A stretch of 64,000 bases of DNA from CATQHQ01 sp965243805. Lineage in GTDB: Bacteria; Gemmatimonadota; Gemmatimonadetes; Longimicrobiales; Gaopeijiaceae. The translations under genes and the position numbers were made by a program. Of the stretch, positions 51,373 to 60,199 are shown piece after piece. The stretch is from the NCBI GenBank assembly GCA_965243805.1, contig OZ251577.1:1116001-1180000 (forward strand), in the 5' to 3' direction. The stretch's first letter is position 1. Every line of letters begins with the position of its first letter. Under the pieces are notes generated by a model. That model made no database searches and was not told the DNA's origin. It saw nothing but the letters and a program-made list of their open reading frames with translations.

Positions 51373-54063
51373 ATGGCGAGGGCCCGGGGGAAGGCCAAGG
51401 GCGGCAGCGCCTCCGGCAAGGGCGGTGGCGCCGGGCGTAGGGCGGGCGGACCGAGGCGCGACACCCTGACGTTCAAGCGAGCGTTGCCGGTCCTGACCGG
51501 GACCGCGGCATTTCTGGTGGCCGTGGCGATCTTTCCCTTCGACGTGCCGGGCTTGCCAGCGGGGAAGAATCCCCTAGGGGACGCGGGGCAGGTGGTAGAG
51601 GACGGGTTGCTCGCCGCGCTGGGAGCGGGGAGCGCGGCTGTGCCGCTGTGTCTGTTGGTCCTGGCCGCCACTCTGGGCAACTGGTGGTCGCCCGAGGTGC
51701 GGAAGCGCGGTTGGATCCTCTCCGCCGGGCTGGTCGCGCTGCTTCCCGTCACGGCCTACTTGCTGGGCCGGCCCCTGGCGGCCGAGACCGGTTGTCCGCC
51801 GGACGCCGTCACCGAGTGGACGGGTCGGCTGGGCGTCCAGGCGATCGGGGGCCCGCTCTGCGGCGGCGTCGGGTGGCTGGGCACGGCGCTGCTGGCCGGC
51901 GCCGGATGGATCGGCGTGTCGGTGGCCGTCTTCGGCGTGAACCCCCTGACGCTGGTGGGGAGCGGCGTGGTACGCGCATCCCGGGGCGCCGGACGCGCCG
52001 CTCGTCGCGCCGCCGACGCTGCGGGAGAGGCCGCCGCCCGACATCAAGAGCGACGCAACCAGCTCCGCGAGCGCAAGGAGGCGGAAGAGGCGCAGAGGAA
52101 GGCGGAGGCCCAAGCGGCGGAGGAGGCCCGGGCATCGGCGGAACAGGCGGAACGGGCGCAGCAGGGGCATCAGACGGAGCAGGCGCCGCTGGCGCACCCG
52201 GGGGGACAGGCGCATGGGACGGCGGAGGCCGCGGCACTCCCTCGGGAAGAGGCCCTAGCAGATCAGGCTGCGCCCCAAGAGCCCCGGGCGGCCGTACCAG
52301 AAGGACTGCCCTGGGAGGCCGAAGCGCCTTTGGAGGTGCCGAAGGGACAATACCTCCCGCCAACCGGTGAGTTGCCGCCCGAGGGGCCGCCCGCCGAGTC
52401 GCCGATGGAGCCGCCCGCCGAGCGTCCCGCCGAGCGTCCAGCCTCCACCGCCGGTCCAGCCGCGGGTCAAGCCTCCGCCCCCACCCACCAAGTCGAGGGC
52501 GATGCCGCTGGCCCAGCCGACGAGTCCCCCGCCGCCCAGCCGTGGCCGAGCTTGGAGCTGCTGGCCGAGCCCGAGCACCGCGACCGGCTGGGCATGGAAC
52601 GGGAGCTGGACCGCCTGGGGGAGGTGCTGGTGAAGACCCTCGCCACCTTCAACATCCGGTCGTCGATCGGCGGCCGGACCACAGGCCCTGCCGTCACCCA
52701 GTTCGAAGTCATTCCCGCCGCCGGCGTGAAGGTGAACCGGATCGCCAACCTGGACGCCGACTTGGCCTTGGCGATGAAGGCCCGCAGCGTGCGCATCGTG
52801 GCGCCGATCCCCGGCAAAGGCGCCGTCGGTGTCGAGATCCCCAACCCGGAGCCGGAGATGGTGCGCCTCCGAGAGATCCTGGGCGACGCCGCCTTCGCCC
52901 GCTCTGGAGCGGCCCTCCCGCTGGGGTTGGGGAAGGACCTCACCGGCCAGTCTTACGTCACCGACCTGACGAAGATGCCCCACGCCCTCATCGCCGGCGC
53001 CACCGGGTCCGGCAAGTCGGTCTGCCTGAACACGATCATCACCAGCTTAGTCTACAAGAACGGCCCCGACCGTCTGCGCCTGCTTCTCATCGACCCGAAG
53101 ATGGTCGAGCTCTCGGCGTACTCCGATCTGCCCCACCTCCGCCATCCAGTCGTCACGGACCCCAAGGACGCCGCCGGCGTACTCAAGTGGGCGGTGTTGG
53201 AGATGGAGCGCCGCTACGCCCTCCTCAGCGCCAACGGAGTGCGGTCGCTGATGGAGTTCAACGCTCGCGTGGAGAACGAGGTTCCGCTACGCCGCCCCGA
53301 TCCGGACGGACCCGAAGGAGACGAGGACCGCTGGGTCTACAAGGACGGTCCCCTTCCCTATGTGGTCGTGGTAGTGGACGAGTTGGCGGACCTGATGATG
53401 CAGGTCCAGGCCGACGTGGAGAAGCCCCTCGCCCAGCTGGCCCAGAAGGCCCGAGCGATCGGCATCCATCTGCTGGTGGCGACCCAGCGTCCCACGGTGA
53501 ACGTCGTCACCGGCCTCATCAAGGCCAACTTCCCCTGCCGGATCGCGTTTCGGGTCGCTTCGAAGACCGACTCCCGCACGATCCTGGACCAGAACGGCGC
53601 CGACTCCCTTCTAGGCCACGGCGACATGCTCTTCCTGCCTCCGGGACAAAGTGGACTGGTGCGGATGCAGGGCGCCTTCATCTCGACAGAGGAAACGGAG
53701 GCGCTCATGGGGTGGTACCGGGAGCAGGCCGACACGCTGGAGGCGATCAAGGCCCGGGTGACGAAGCGCGAGGACGACATCCTGGAAACGTTGCGGGCGG
53801 TGGAGGGAGCCGACGACGACGAAGACGGCGGCGCGATCGTCGGGGATTGGGACGACCTCTTCCGAGAAGCTGCGGAGGCGTGCATCCAGCAGGGCGGAGG
53901 CTCCACTTCGCTGCTCCAGCGGCGGCTGCGGATCGGCTACGGACGGGCGGCCCGCATTGTGGATCAGCTCCACGACGCAGGCGTGCTGGGTCCGCCCGAC
54001 GGCTCCAAGCCCCGGGAAGTGCTGGTGGGTCCCGAGGGCCTGGACGAGATCTGCCCCAGTTGA
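51373..54063 (+). CDS. ftsK: FtsK/SpoIIIE DNA translocase
   Basis: An 896-residue membrane-anchored DNA motor that segregates chromosome termini at the septum. Four membrane segments lie in about residues 35-200. A long Ala/Glu/Pro/Gln-rich linker (about 215-390) with a coiled-coil start (RHQERRNQLRERKEAEEAQRK) follows. The motor has Walker A GATGSGKSVCLN near residue 543, Walker B VVVVDELADLMM near 664, TQRPTVNVVTGLIKANFP, and a C-terminal winged-helix gamma domain (about 835-896; SLLQRRLRIGYGRAARIVD), which reads KOPS-type polarity signals. The start directly abuts the comB stop. Confidence 0.95.
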   Translation: MARARGKAKGGSASGKGGGAGRRAGGPRRDTLTFKRALPVLTGTAAFLVAVAIFPFDVPGLPAGKNPLGDAGQVVEDGLLAALGAGSAAVPLCLLVLAATLGNWWSPEVRKRGWILSAGLVALLPVTAYLLGRPLAAETGCPPDAVTEWTGRLGVQAIGGPLCGGVGWLGTALLAGAGWIGVSVAVFGVNPLTLVGSGVVRASRGAGRAARRAADAAGEAAARHQERRNQLRERKEAEEAQRKAEAQAAEEARASAEQAERAQQGHQTEQAPLAHPGGQAHGTAEAAALPREEALADQAAPQEPRAAVPEGLPWEAEAPLEVPKGQYLPPTGELPPEGPPAESPMEPPAERPAERPASTAGPAAGQASAPTHQVEGDAAGPADESPAAQPWPSLELLAEPEHRDRLGMERELDRLGEVLVKTLATFNIRSSIGGRTTGPAVTQFEVIPAAGVKVNRIANLDADLALAMKARSVRIVAPIPGKGAVGVEIPNPEPEMVRLREILGDAAFARSGAALPLGLGKDLTGQSYVTDLTKMPHALIAGATGSGKSVCLNTIITSLVYKNGPDRLRLLLIDPKMVELSAYSDLPHLRHPVVTDPKDAAGVLKWAVLEMERRYALLSANGVRSLMEFNARVENEVPLRRPDPDGPEGDEDRWVYKDGPLPYVVVVVDELADLMMQVQADVEKPLAQLAQKARAIGIHLLVATQRPTVNVVTGLIKANFPCRIAFRVASKTDSRTILDQNGADSLLGHGDMLFLPPGQSGLVRMQGAFISTEETEALMGWYREQADTLEAIKARVTKREDDILETLRAVEGADDDEDGGAIVGDWDDLFREAAEACIQQGGGSTSLLQRRLRIGYGRAARIVDQLHDAGVLGPPDGSKPREVLVGPEGLDEICPS

Positions 54064-54080
54064 CGAGCCGCACGCCTCCC

Positions 54081-54836
54081 ATGGAGCGACGCGCGACGGG
54101 CGCCGCGGCGGCCGCGCTCCGGTTGGCGGGAACGATCGCCGTCGCTCTCCCGACCTTCGCTCTCCCCGACGTCCATCTCCACGCTGTCCCTTTCCCCGCC
54201 GCCGGCCAGCAGTCGCCGCCCGTCGCGACCCCAGCTGCGGCTTGGCGAGCGCTTGAAGCGGCGGCGGAGCGGTACCGAGGCGTCCAGGCCACATGCGCCG
54301 ACTTCGAGCAGGTCGTGGACGTGCGGCTGCTGGGACGACGAGTGGAGAGCGCGGGACGGGTGTGCCAACAGCGACCGAACCTCTTCTCCATGCGCTTCAG
54401 CGATCCCGACGGCGATGCGGTGGTATCCGACGGAGAGTACTTCTGGGTCTACTACCCGAGCCTGGACGCGGAGCAGGTGGTTCGCTACCACGTGGCCGGT
54501 TCGCCCGGCGGCTACGACTTCTACCGGGAGTTCCTGGACGATCCCGCCGCCAAGTACACGGTGCGCGACGGCGGCACGGAGCCAGTGGACGACCGCGACT
54601 GCCGTATCGTGGAGCTGGCCCCCACCGACGCCGGCGCCTATCAACGAGCCCGGCTCTGGCTCGATGTCCAGGACCACACCGTCCGCCGGCTGGAGGTCCA
54701 CCACGAGAACGGCTCGGTGCGGACCCTCTCTCTGCGCAACCTGGACTTGGCCCCGGCGCTGGGGTCCGCCTACTTCGCCTTCCGGGTCCCCGAGGGCGCC
54801 AGGGTGATGGACGGCCCGGCGCGCCCGGGCGGATGA
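54081..54836 (+). CDS. lolA: LolA-like outer-membrane lipoprotein carrier
   Basis: A 251-residue periplasmic protein. A long signal sequence (about residues 1-45, hydrophobic ALRLAGTIAVALPTFALP) precedes a LolA/LolB half-barrel: CADFEQVVDVRLLGRRVESAGR near residue 70, SDGEYFWVYYPSLDAEQVVRY near 115 and VRRLEVHHENGSVRTLSLRN near 205. LolA shuttles lipoproteins such as Pal and the FN3 lipoprotein from the inner to the outer membrane. ATG at 54081 gives the signal peptide. The gene follows ftsK by 17 bp and overlaps rimO by four. Confidence 0.85.
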   Translation: MERRATGAAAAALRLAGTIAVALPTFALPDVHLHAVPFPAAGQQSPPVATPAAAWRALEAAAERYRGVQATCADFEQVVDVRLLGRRVESAGRVCQQRPNLFSMRFSDPDGDAVVSDGEYFWVYYPSLDAEQVVRYHVAGSPGGYDFYREFLDDPAAKYTVRDGGTEPVDDRDCRIVELAPTDAGAYQRARLWLDVQDHTVRRLEVHHENGSVRTLSLRNLDLAPALGSAYFAFRVPEGARVMDGPARPGG

Positions 54837-56386
54837 GGCTCCGCACCCGAGACTTGCCGGTCTTCCCCGTGTCCAGCGGAGGGCCAGCCCACCATGTGCA
54901 GACTGCCGACGCCGGCCCGGTGGAGGGCGCGCGCCTGCATGTCGTCACGCTGGGCTGCGACAAGAACACCGTGGACTCGGAGCACATGACGGCTGCACTG
55001 GCTTCGGCGGGCGCGCACATGGTGGAGGACGCGGAGGCGGCAGACGTGCTGGTGGTGAACACGTGCGGCTTCATCGAGGTCGCCAAGGAGGAATCGATCG
55101 ACGCCATCCTGCAGGCGTGCGCGCTCAAGGAGACCGGGCGCGTGAGGGCGGTCGCGGCGGTGGGGTGCTTGGTCCAGCGTCATCAGCGGGAGCTGGAGCG
55201 GGAGATCCCGGAAGTGGACCTCTTCCTGGGAATCGCCGAGATGGGACGGCTGGTCGACGAGCTGCGGGGACGACGGCTCCTTCCCGAGCACTTCGTGCCG
55301 ACGATGGAGAGGCCGTTGCGGATGCTCTCCGCCAAGAGTCCCCACAGCACGTTCCTGAAGGTCAGCGAGGGCTGCGACCACACCTGCGCGTTCTGCGCGA
55401 TCCCCCACATGCGCGGGCTGCACCGCTCCGCGCCCCTGTCTGAGCTGGTCGCCGAGGCGCGAGCGCTGGGCGAAGCTGGGGTCCGCGAGCTGAACCTGGT
55501 CTCCCAGGACACGACGTGGTACGGGCGCGACTTGCGGCGTCGGGACCGCTCCGCGCCCCTCCTCCCGGACCTCCTGGCAGCCCTGGTAGACGGCACGGAC
55601 GTGGAGTGGTTCCGGCTCTTCTACATGTACCCGTCGGGGATCACCGGCGAACTGGTGGAGCTGATCGCCCGAGAGCCGCGCATCTTGCCCTACCTGGACA
55701 TGCCCCTGCAGCACGGGAGCGACCGGGTGCTCCAGCGGATGCGGCGCCCGGAGCGGCAGTCCACGATCCGGGAGCGGGTGAGCCGGCTGCGAGAGCGCAT
55801 CGACGGCCTGACGTTGCGCACCACCGTCGTCGTCGGCTTCCCCGGCGAGTCCGAGGACGACTTCGCGGCGCTCCTAGAGCTGTTGGAGGAGCTGCGCTTC
55901 GACCGCGTGGGCGCCTTTGCGTACTCGTTGGAGGAAGGCACCAGGGCAGCGGAGATGCCCGATCAGGTCCCCGACGAGATCAAGGCGGAACGGCTGGCGC
56001 GCCTGGAGGATCACCAGCGCGGACTCTCCTGGGAGGCCAACCTGGCGCTGGTGGGGAGCCGGTTGCCGGTGCTGGTCGAGGAGGAGGCGCCGGATCGCCA
56101 AGAGGCGGGAGCGACCACCGAGCACGGGGGCGGGCGCCTCGCCAATTCAGAGCACGGGGGAGCCGGCCACATGGCCGTGGGCCGCACCTGGGGCCAGGGA
56201 CCCGAGGTGGACGGCCAGACGTACCTCGCTGGCGCGGCGGGGGCGCGGCGGGGCGAGATCGTGACGGCGGAGATCGTGGACGCGGGGGAGCACGATCTGG
56301 AAGGCAAGGTCATCGGTCCCCCTGGGGCGGCAGCACGCCGGCGACCAGTTCCGCCGTCCGAGCCGAGGCGCCCCGGTTCTCCCTGA
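54833..56386 (+). CDS. rimO: RimO, ribosomal protein S12 methylthiotransferase
   Basis: A 517-residue radical SAM enzyme that methylthiolates the conserved aspartate of ribosomal protein S12. The N-terminal UPF0004 domain has its cluster cysteines in TLGCDKN, NTCGF and VGCLVQ (about residues 40-112). The radical SAM motif is GCDHTCAFC near residue 182. A TRAM-type RNA-binding domain begins near residue 390. Usual length is about 430-450; the excess is an EHGG-containing insertion with an 11-bp direct repeat at 56120-56160 (period 30), an extended N-terminus before TLGCDKN, and a basic Pro-rich tail. The start overlaps lolA. The last 77 bp overlap the convergent kdtA. Confidence 0.93.
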   Translation: MRLRTRDLPVFPVSSGGPAHHVQTADAGPVEGARLHVVTLGCDKNTVDSEHMTAALASAGAHMVEDAEAADVLVVNTCGFIEVAKEESIDAILQACALKETGRVRAVAAVGCLVQRHQRELEREIPEVDLFLGIAEMGRLVDELRGRRLLPEHFVPTMERPLRMLSAKSPHSTFLKVSEGCDHTCAFCAIPHMRGLHRSAPLSELVAEARALGEAGVRELNLVSQDTTWYGRDLRRRDRSAPLLPDLLAALVDGTDVEWFRLFYMYPSGITGELVELIAREPRILPYLDMPLQHGSDRVLQRMRRPERQSTIRERVSRLRERIDGLTLRTTVVVGFPGESEDDFAALLELLEELRFDRVGAFAYSLEEGTRAAEMPDQVPDEIKAERLARLEDHQRGLSWEANLALVGSRLPVLVEEEAPDRQEAGATTEHGGGRLANSEHGGAGHMAVGRTWGQGPEVDGQTYLAGAAGARRGEIVTAEIVDAGEHDLEGKVIGPPGAAARRRPVPPSEPRRPGSP

Positions 56387-57572
56387 ACGCGCGTCGGGCG
56401 CCGGCGACGACCGCCTTCCCCTTGGCGGGATCGGCCAGCCACTCGGCGACCACGCTCATGGGATCGTCGCTGACGGCGATCCCGCCGGTGCGCTGAAGCT
56501 CCGTCACCACGCCCTCGAAGTGCTCCCAGTGGGGGCCGACGACGGTGGGCTTCTCCAGCGCCAGGGGCTCCAGGGGGTTGGAGCCGCCAAGAGGGGTCAG
56601 CGTCCGGCCCACGAACACGGCGTCGGCCAGCAGGTACGCATCGGCCAGCTCGCCCAAGCTGTCCAGCAGGAAGACGCGCGCACTTTCGCGGAGGGCTGCC
56701 CCGGAAGCACCCGGTCGTCGGCTACGACGGACGATCCCGGGGTGAAGCGCCGCCACCCGGTCCCAGCGGTTCGGGTCCCGGGGCGCCAGCAGCAGCTGGC
56801 ACGTTCCGGGCAATCCCGCCAGCAAGCGCTCCTCTTCGCCGGGGCCGGTGGAGCCCGCCACCACTAGCGGCTTGGTCCGGTCGATCCCCAGCGCCCTGGC
56901 CAGCCGCGTCGCCGCCTCGGCGTTGGGCGGGCGCAAGGCCGCGTCCCACTTGAAGCTCCCGGTCACGACCACTCGTCCGCGGGGGACGCCCATCGCCACG
57001 AAGCGCTGCCGGTACGTCTCGGTTTGGGCGGCCACTAAGGACACGTTGCGGAAGGTTCGCCGGGCCAACGGCCGCCAGGCCCGATATCCCCGATAGCTTC
57101 GCGACGACAGGCGGCCGTTGACCACGCAGATGGGGATTCCCCGGCGGGCGCACGCCTCCGCGAAGGTCGGCCACAGCTCCAGCTCGGCCAGGGCCACCAT
57201 CCGAGGCGCCACCGCATCGAGGAAGCGTCTCGTGGTCCAGGTGAAGTCCAGCGGAAAGCGCACGACCTCGCGCCGCCCTTCGTGGAGCCGGCCAGCCCGC
57301 TCGAACCCAGTCGCCGTGCCAGCGCTCACCACCACATCCGGGGCCGACGACGACGCGGCCAGCGCCTCCAAGAACGGTCCCAGCGCGTTGATCTCGCCCA
57401 CGCTCACACCGTGCACCAGCACCCGCCCGCCCATCGCCCGCCGCGCAACCGGACCAACGGCACCGTCGCGTTCGCGCCAGCCAGTGGGCCAATGCCCCGT
57501 GGCGACTCGCTTCTTCGCGCAGTAGGCGATCAGCCCCGTCCCCAGGACGAGATCGCGAAGCACTCCGTTCAT
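56310..57572 (-). CDS. waaA: 3-deoxy-D-manno-octulosonic acid (Kdo) transferase
   Basis: A 420-residue GT-B-type transferase that adds Kdo to lipid A, a hallmark of LPS producers. Motifs are LVHGVSVGEINALGPFLEAL near residue 51, FPLDFTWTTRRFLDAVAP near 90, ALAELELWPTFAEACARRG near 111, the donor-site GSTGPGEEERL near 238 and a closing GGSNPLEPLALEKPTVVGP near 332. ATG at 57572 (MNGVLRD) is chosen; GTG at 57584 would add MRAP. The start region lies in a 22-bp tandem duplication that also repeats the ATG out of frame. It is convergent with rimO, overlapping by 77 bp. Confidence 0.92.
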   Translation of the reverse strand: MNGVLRDLVLGTGLIAYCAKKRVATGHWPTGWRERDGAVGPVARRAMGGRVLVHGVSVGEINALGPFLEALAASSSAPDVVVSAGTATGFERAGRLHEGRREVVRFPLDFTWTTRRFLDAVAPRMVALAELELWPTFAEACARRGIPICVVNGRLSSRSYRGYRAWRPLARRTFRNVSLVAAQTETYRQRFVAMGVPRGRVVVTGSFKWDAALRPPNAEAATRLARALGIDRTKPLVVAGSTGPGEEERLLAGLPGTCQLLLAPRDPNRWDRVAALHPGIVRRSRRPGASGAALRESARVFLLDSLGELADAYLLADAVFVGRTLTPLGGSNPLEPLALEKPTVVGPHWEHFEGVVTELQRTGGIAVSDDPMSVVAEWLADPAKGKAVVAGARRAFRENRGASARTAELVAGVLPPQGDR

Positions 57573-57612
57573 CGGGGCACGCACTTCTTGTCATCGGGGC
57601 ACGCACTTCTTG
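57570..57612 (-). repeat. 22-bp tandem duplication carrying the Kdo transferase start codon
   Basis: The 21-base sequence 57570-57590 recurs exactly at 57592-57612. Read on the minus strand, each copy carries the ATG (57572 and 57594); only the downstream one is in frame. The Shine-Dalgarno-like GAGGAGG lies before the outer copy. Confidence 0.95.
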
Positions 57613-57637
57613 GCCTCCTCGCTCCTTCTGAAAATAG

Positions 57638-57655
57638 TCCCATCCAGCTATGGGA
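57638..57655. other. Short inverted repeat between divergent genes
   Basis: TCCCAT and ATGGGA arms flank a six-base loop (57638-57655) in the gap between the Kdo transferase and the Rpn-like gene. It could be an operator or a weak hairpin; no U-tract follows, so it is not a convincing terminator. Confidence 0.3.
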
Positions 57656-57780
57656 GCGTCCCAATCGACATCAGATACTGGAGGACAGAGGCCGGGAACC
57701 CGTCCCGGCCAGCTTCGGAGGCCCGGTCCGCACCGCCCTCCGAAGCGTCGCCCCAGTCGCTGCTGAAAGGCCGTCTTCCC

Positions 57781-58908
57781 ATGAGCCGCACCCCCAAGAC
57801 GCCACCCGCTCTCGAACCCGTTCCCGAACCCGCGCCGAAGCACTACCGCAGGCACGACGAGTCCTACAAGCAGCTCTTCCGCGATCCCCGGGCCGCCGCC
57901 GCCCTCATCTGCGACTTCGCCGCCAAGGGCTGGGCCCACGAACTCAACATGACGACCCTCCAGCCCTTCCCGACCGAGACCGTCGGCCCCGACCTGAAGC
58001 GTCGGGCTGGCGACTGCGCCTGGCACGTCCGCTTCAAGGACGGGCGCTCCGTGGTCTTCCTCTTCGAGTTCCAGTCCTCCGTGGACCGCGACATGGCACT
58101 GCGGATGCTGCACTACACCGCAGCGGCACTCACCACCCTGCGCAACAGCGAAGCGCTGCTGGACCCCGACGGTGCGGTCCCGCTCGTGCTGGCGTTCGTC
58201 CTGCACAACGGCCCGCACCCGTGGCCCGCGGCCACGACGGTGGCGGAGTGGGCGGACTGGGGCGAACTGTCGCCGGCCGTGGCGCGGGCGGTCGGCAGCT
58301 TGGAGGTCCGCCACGCCTACCAGTTGCTTGACTTGCTGCGGGCGTTCGCGCAAGACTTGTTGCCGGAGGACGGCTTGATGCACTGGCTGGCCGCCTTGGA
58401 GCGGGACCCGTGGCCGAACTTGCCGCACGTGCACCGGGCGATGGCGCAACAGTGGGCCGGCGCGGAGTGTCTGGCGGCCCGGCAGGCGTTCGCGAAGTGG
58501 GTGGTGGAGCGGATGCGGGCACCCGACGTGCCGGAAGAGGTTCTGAGCGAGATCGGGGAGCGGATCGAACAACCGACGGAGGCAGAGGAGATGGGCCAGA
58601 CGTACACGGAGTGGGTGGAGAGCCACGAGCGGCGGGGACTCGAGCGGGGGATGGAGCGGGGGATGGAGCGGGGTCGCACGGAGAGCAGGGCGATGCTGGT
58701 GCGCTTGGCGTCGCGACGGTTCGGGGCGGAGACGGCGGAGAAGTTGGCGGGGCTGGTGCGGGCCATGGGCGCAGAGCAGCTGGCCCGGGTCGGGGACGCG
58801 GTGGTGGACTGCGACACGGGGGACGAGCTGCTGGAAGCCGCAAGCAACGGGGCGTCCGTCACCGCCAACGATATGGGACACGAGACGGGACACGAAACAG
58901 CACTTTGA
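57781..58908 (+). CDS. Rpn-family putative PD-(D/E)XK nuclease (second copy)
   Basis: A 375-residue protein. HDESYKQLFRDPRAAAAL near residue 25 is a typical Rpn/transposase_31-type opening. Nuclease-like motifs follow: CAWHVRFKDGRSVVFLFEFQSSVDRDMALRML near residues 80-111 with the E-x-Q core. A Glu/Arg repeat RGMERGMERGR (12-bp units, 58642-58677) separates this from a C-terminal segment (LASRRFGAETAEKLAGLV, LARVGDAVVDCDTGDELL) matching the other Rpn-like gene. In-frame ATGs at 58651, 58663 and 58693 could give a short C-terminal product. It sits between LPS-core genes like an insertion. Confidence 0.75.
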   Translation: MSRTPKTPPALEPVPEPAPKHYRRHDESYKQLFRDPRAAAALICDFAAKGWAHELNMTTLQPFPTETVGPDLKRRAGDCAWHVRFKDGRSVVFLFEFQSSVDRDMALRMLHYTAAALTTLRNSEALLDPDGAVPLVLAFVLHNGPHPWPAATTVAEWADWGELSPAVARAVGSLEVRHAYQLLDLLRAFAQDLLPEDGLMHWLAALERDPWPNLPHVHRAMAQQWAGAECLAARQAFAKWVVERMRAPDVPEEVLSEIGERIEQPTEAEEMGQTYTEWVESHERRGLERGMERGMERGRTESRAMLVRLASRRFGAETAEKLAGLVRAMGAEQLARVGDAVVDCDTGDELLEAASNGASVTANDMGHETGHETAL

Positions 58909-58933
58909 TGGGACATCCGACGGGACATTTCAG
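58875..58933 (+). repeat. 12-bp GGGACA repeats at the end of the second Rpn-like gene
   Basis: GGGACA-led 12-bp units start at 58875, 58887, 58910 and 58922, with an 11-bp interruption that contains the stop codon (58906-58908). Confidence 0.8.
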
Positions 58934-58996
58934 GGAGTAGAAATCCGCCCCTCCGCCCCCGCGCTGTTCCAGTGGGCGAATGACAACCTTCATTGC

Positions 58997-60199
58997 ATGA
59001 TTCCCCGACACGCTCGCGCAATCCTGGTCGTTCGCCTTTCGGCCAGGGGCGACTTGGTGTTCGCATCGCCGCTTGCGCGAGCCCTTCGCCGGGGCTTCCC
59101 CGAGGCGCGCATCGCCTGGGCTGCCGAGGAGCGCGCCGCCGACGTCATCCGCCACAACCCCCACCTGGACGAGGTGATCGTGTGGCAGCGCGAGGCGTGG
59201 AAGCGGATGCTGATCCGGGGGCGCCTGTACGCCCTGGCCAAGGCAGCGGCCGAGTTTGTCGGCGCTCTCCGGCGCCGACGCTTCGACGCCGTCATCGACG
59301 CGCAAGGGCTCTTTCGCAGCGGCCTCCTCGCCTTCCTGACGGGCGCGCCGCTTCGGATCGGCCTGGGCTCTCGGGAAGGCTCCCGCTTCCTCATGACCCA
59401 CTCCGTCGAGCGCGGGGGAGAGTCGCGAACGATCTCCTCCGAGTACGCGTACCTCGCTTCAATCCTGGAGCTCCCGGCCAAGGGGTTCGCGCTGGAGGTG
59501 CCTCGCAGCCCGGAGGAGACGGCGGCGGCACTCCGGCTGCTGAGGGAAGAGGGGCTCGCGCCGCGGGTCGCCGGGGCAACCGGGGCGAGCGGGGCCGCCG
59601 CCCCGGACAGGCACGCCCTGCCTCCGGCGTTCGTTGTGGTGTGCCCGTTCACGACGCGCCGCCACAAGCACTGGTTCGAGGACCGGTGGGCGCGCCTGAT
59701 CCAGCTCCTCCAGGCGCGTGGCGGGCCGGGGGTGGTCCTGCTGGGCGGTCCCGCCGACCGGGCTGCGGCCGATCGCATCCTGACGGAGGCCGGCGTCCTG
59801 TCGCCCACGCCGTCCGCGACATCCGTGGTGGCGCCCTCCGCGAGGCCCGTGGTGAACTTGGTGGGCCGAACTACACTGGCCGAGGCAGCTGCCACAGTGT
59901 CGATGTGCAGCGTTCTCGTGGGCGTGGACACGGGACTTGCCCACATGGCCCACGCCTTCGGCCGCCCAGCCGTGTTGCTTTTCGGCTCCAACACCCCCTA
60001 CCTCGACCCGCCCGGCCCCCGCGCCTCGATCCTCCACTCCGGACGGCCCTGCTCCCCCTGCCGGGGGAAGCTGGTTTGCGACGGGCGGATCGACTGCATG
60101 TCCGACCTATCCGTCGAGTCCGTCCTGAAGGAGGTGGAGGCGCACCTGGGGGCCGCGCCCGGATCTCCTTCCCCCTTGCCGTTGAGGACAGCTCCATGA
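58997..60199 (+). CDS. Glycosyltransferase family 9 (heptosyltransferase-like)
   Basis: A 400-residue GT9 enzyme. The N-terminal strand and loop ILVVRLSARGDLVFASPLARAL (about residues 9-30) is the heptosyltransferase acceptor-side signature, where enteric enzymes have GDVIH. The donor side has FTTRRHKHWFEDRWARLI near residue 217 and GVDTGLAHMAHAFGRPAVLLFG near 311. It probably adds heptose to the Kdo-lipid A inner core. It overlaps the next glycosyltransferase by four bases, so the three GT genes here form one unit. A variable Ala/Gly linker lies near residue 195. Confidence 0.88.
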   Translation: MIPRHARAILVVRLSARGDLVFASPLARALRRGFPEARIAWAAEERAADVIRHNPHLDEVIVWQREAWKRMLIRGRLYALAKAAAEFVGALRRRRFDAVIDAQGLFRSGLLAFLTGAPLRIGLGSREGSRFLMTHSVERGGESRTISSEYAYLASILELPAKGFALEVPRSPEETAAALRLLREEGLAPRVAGATGASGAAAPDRHALPPAFVVVCPFTTRRHKHWFEDRWARLIQLLQARGGPGVVLLGGPADRAAADRILTEAGVLSPTPSATSVVAPSARPVVNLVGRTTLAEAAATVSMCSVLVGVDTGLAHMAHAFGRPAVLLFGSNTPYLDPPGPRASILHSGRPCSPCRGKLVCDGRIDCMSDLSVESVLKEVEAHLGAAPGSPSPLPLRTAP

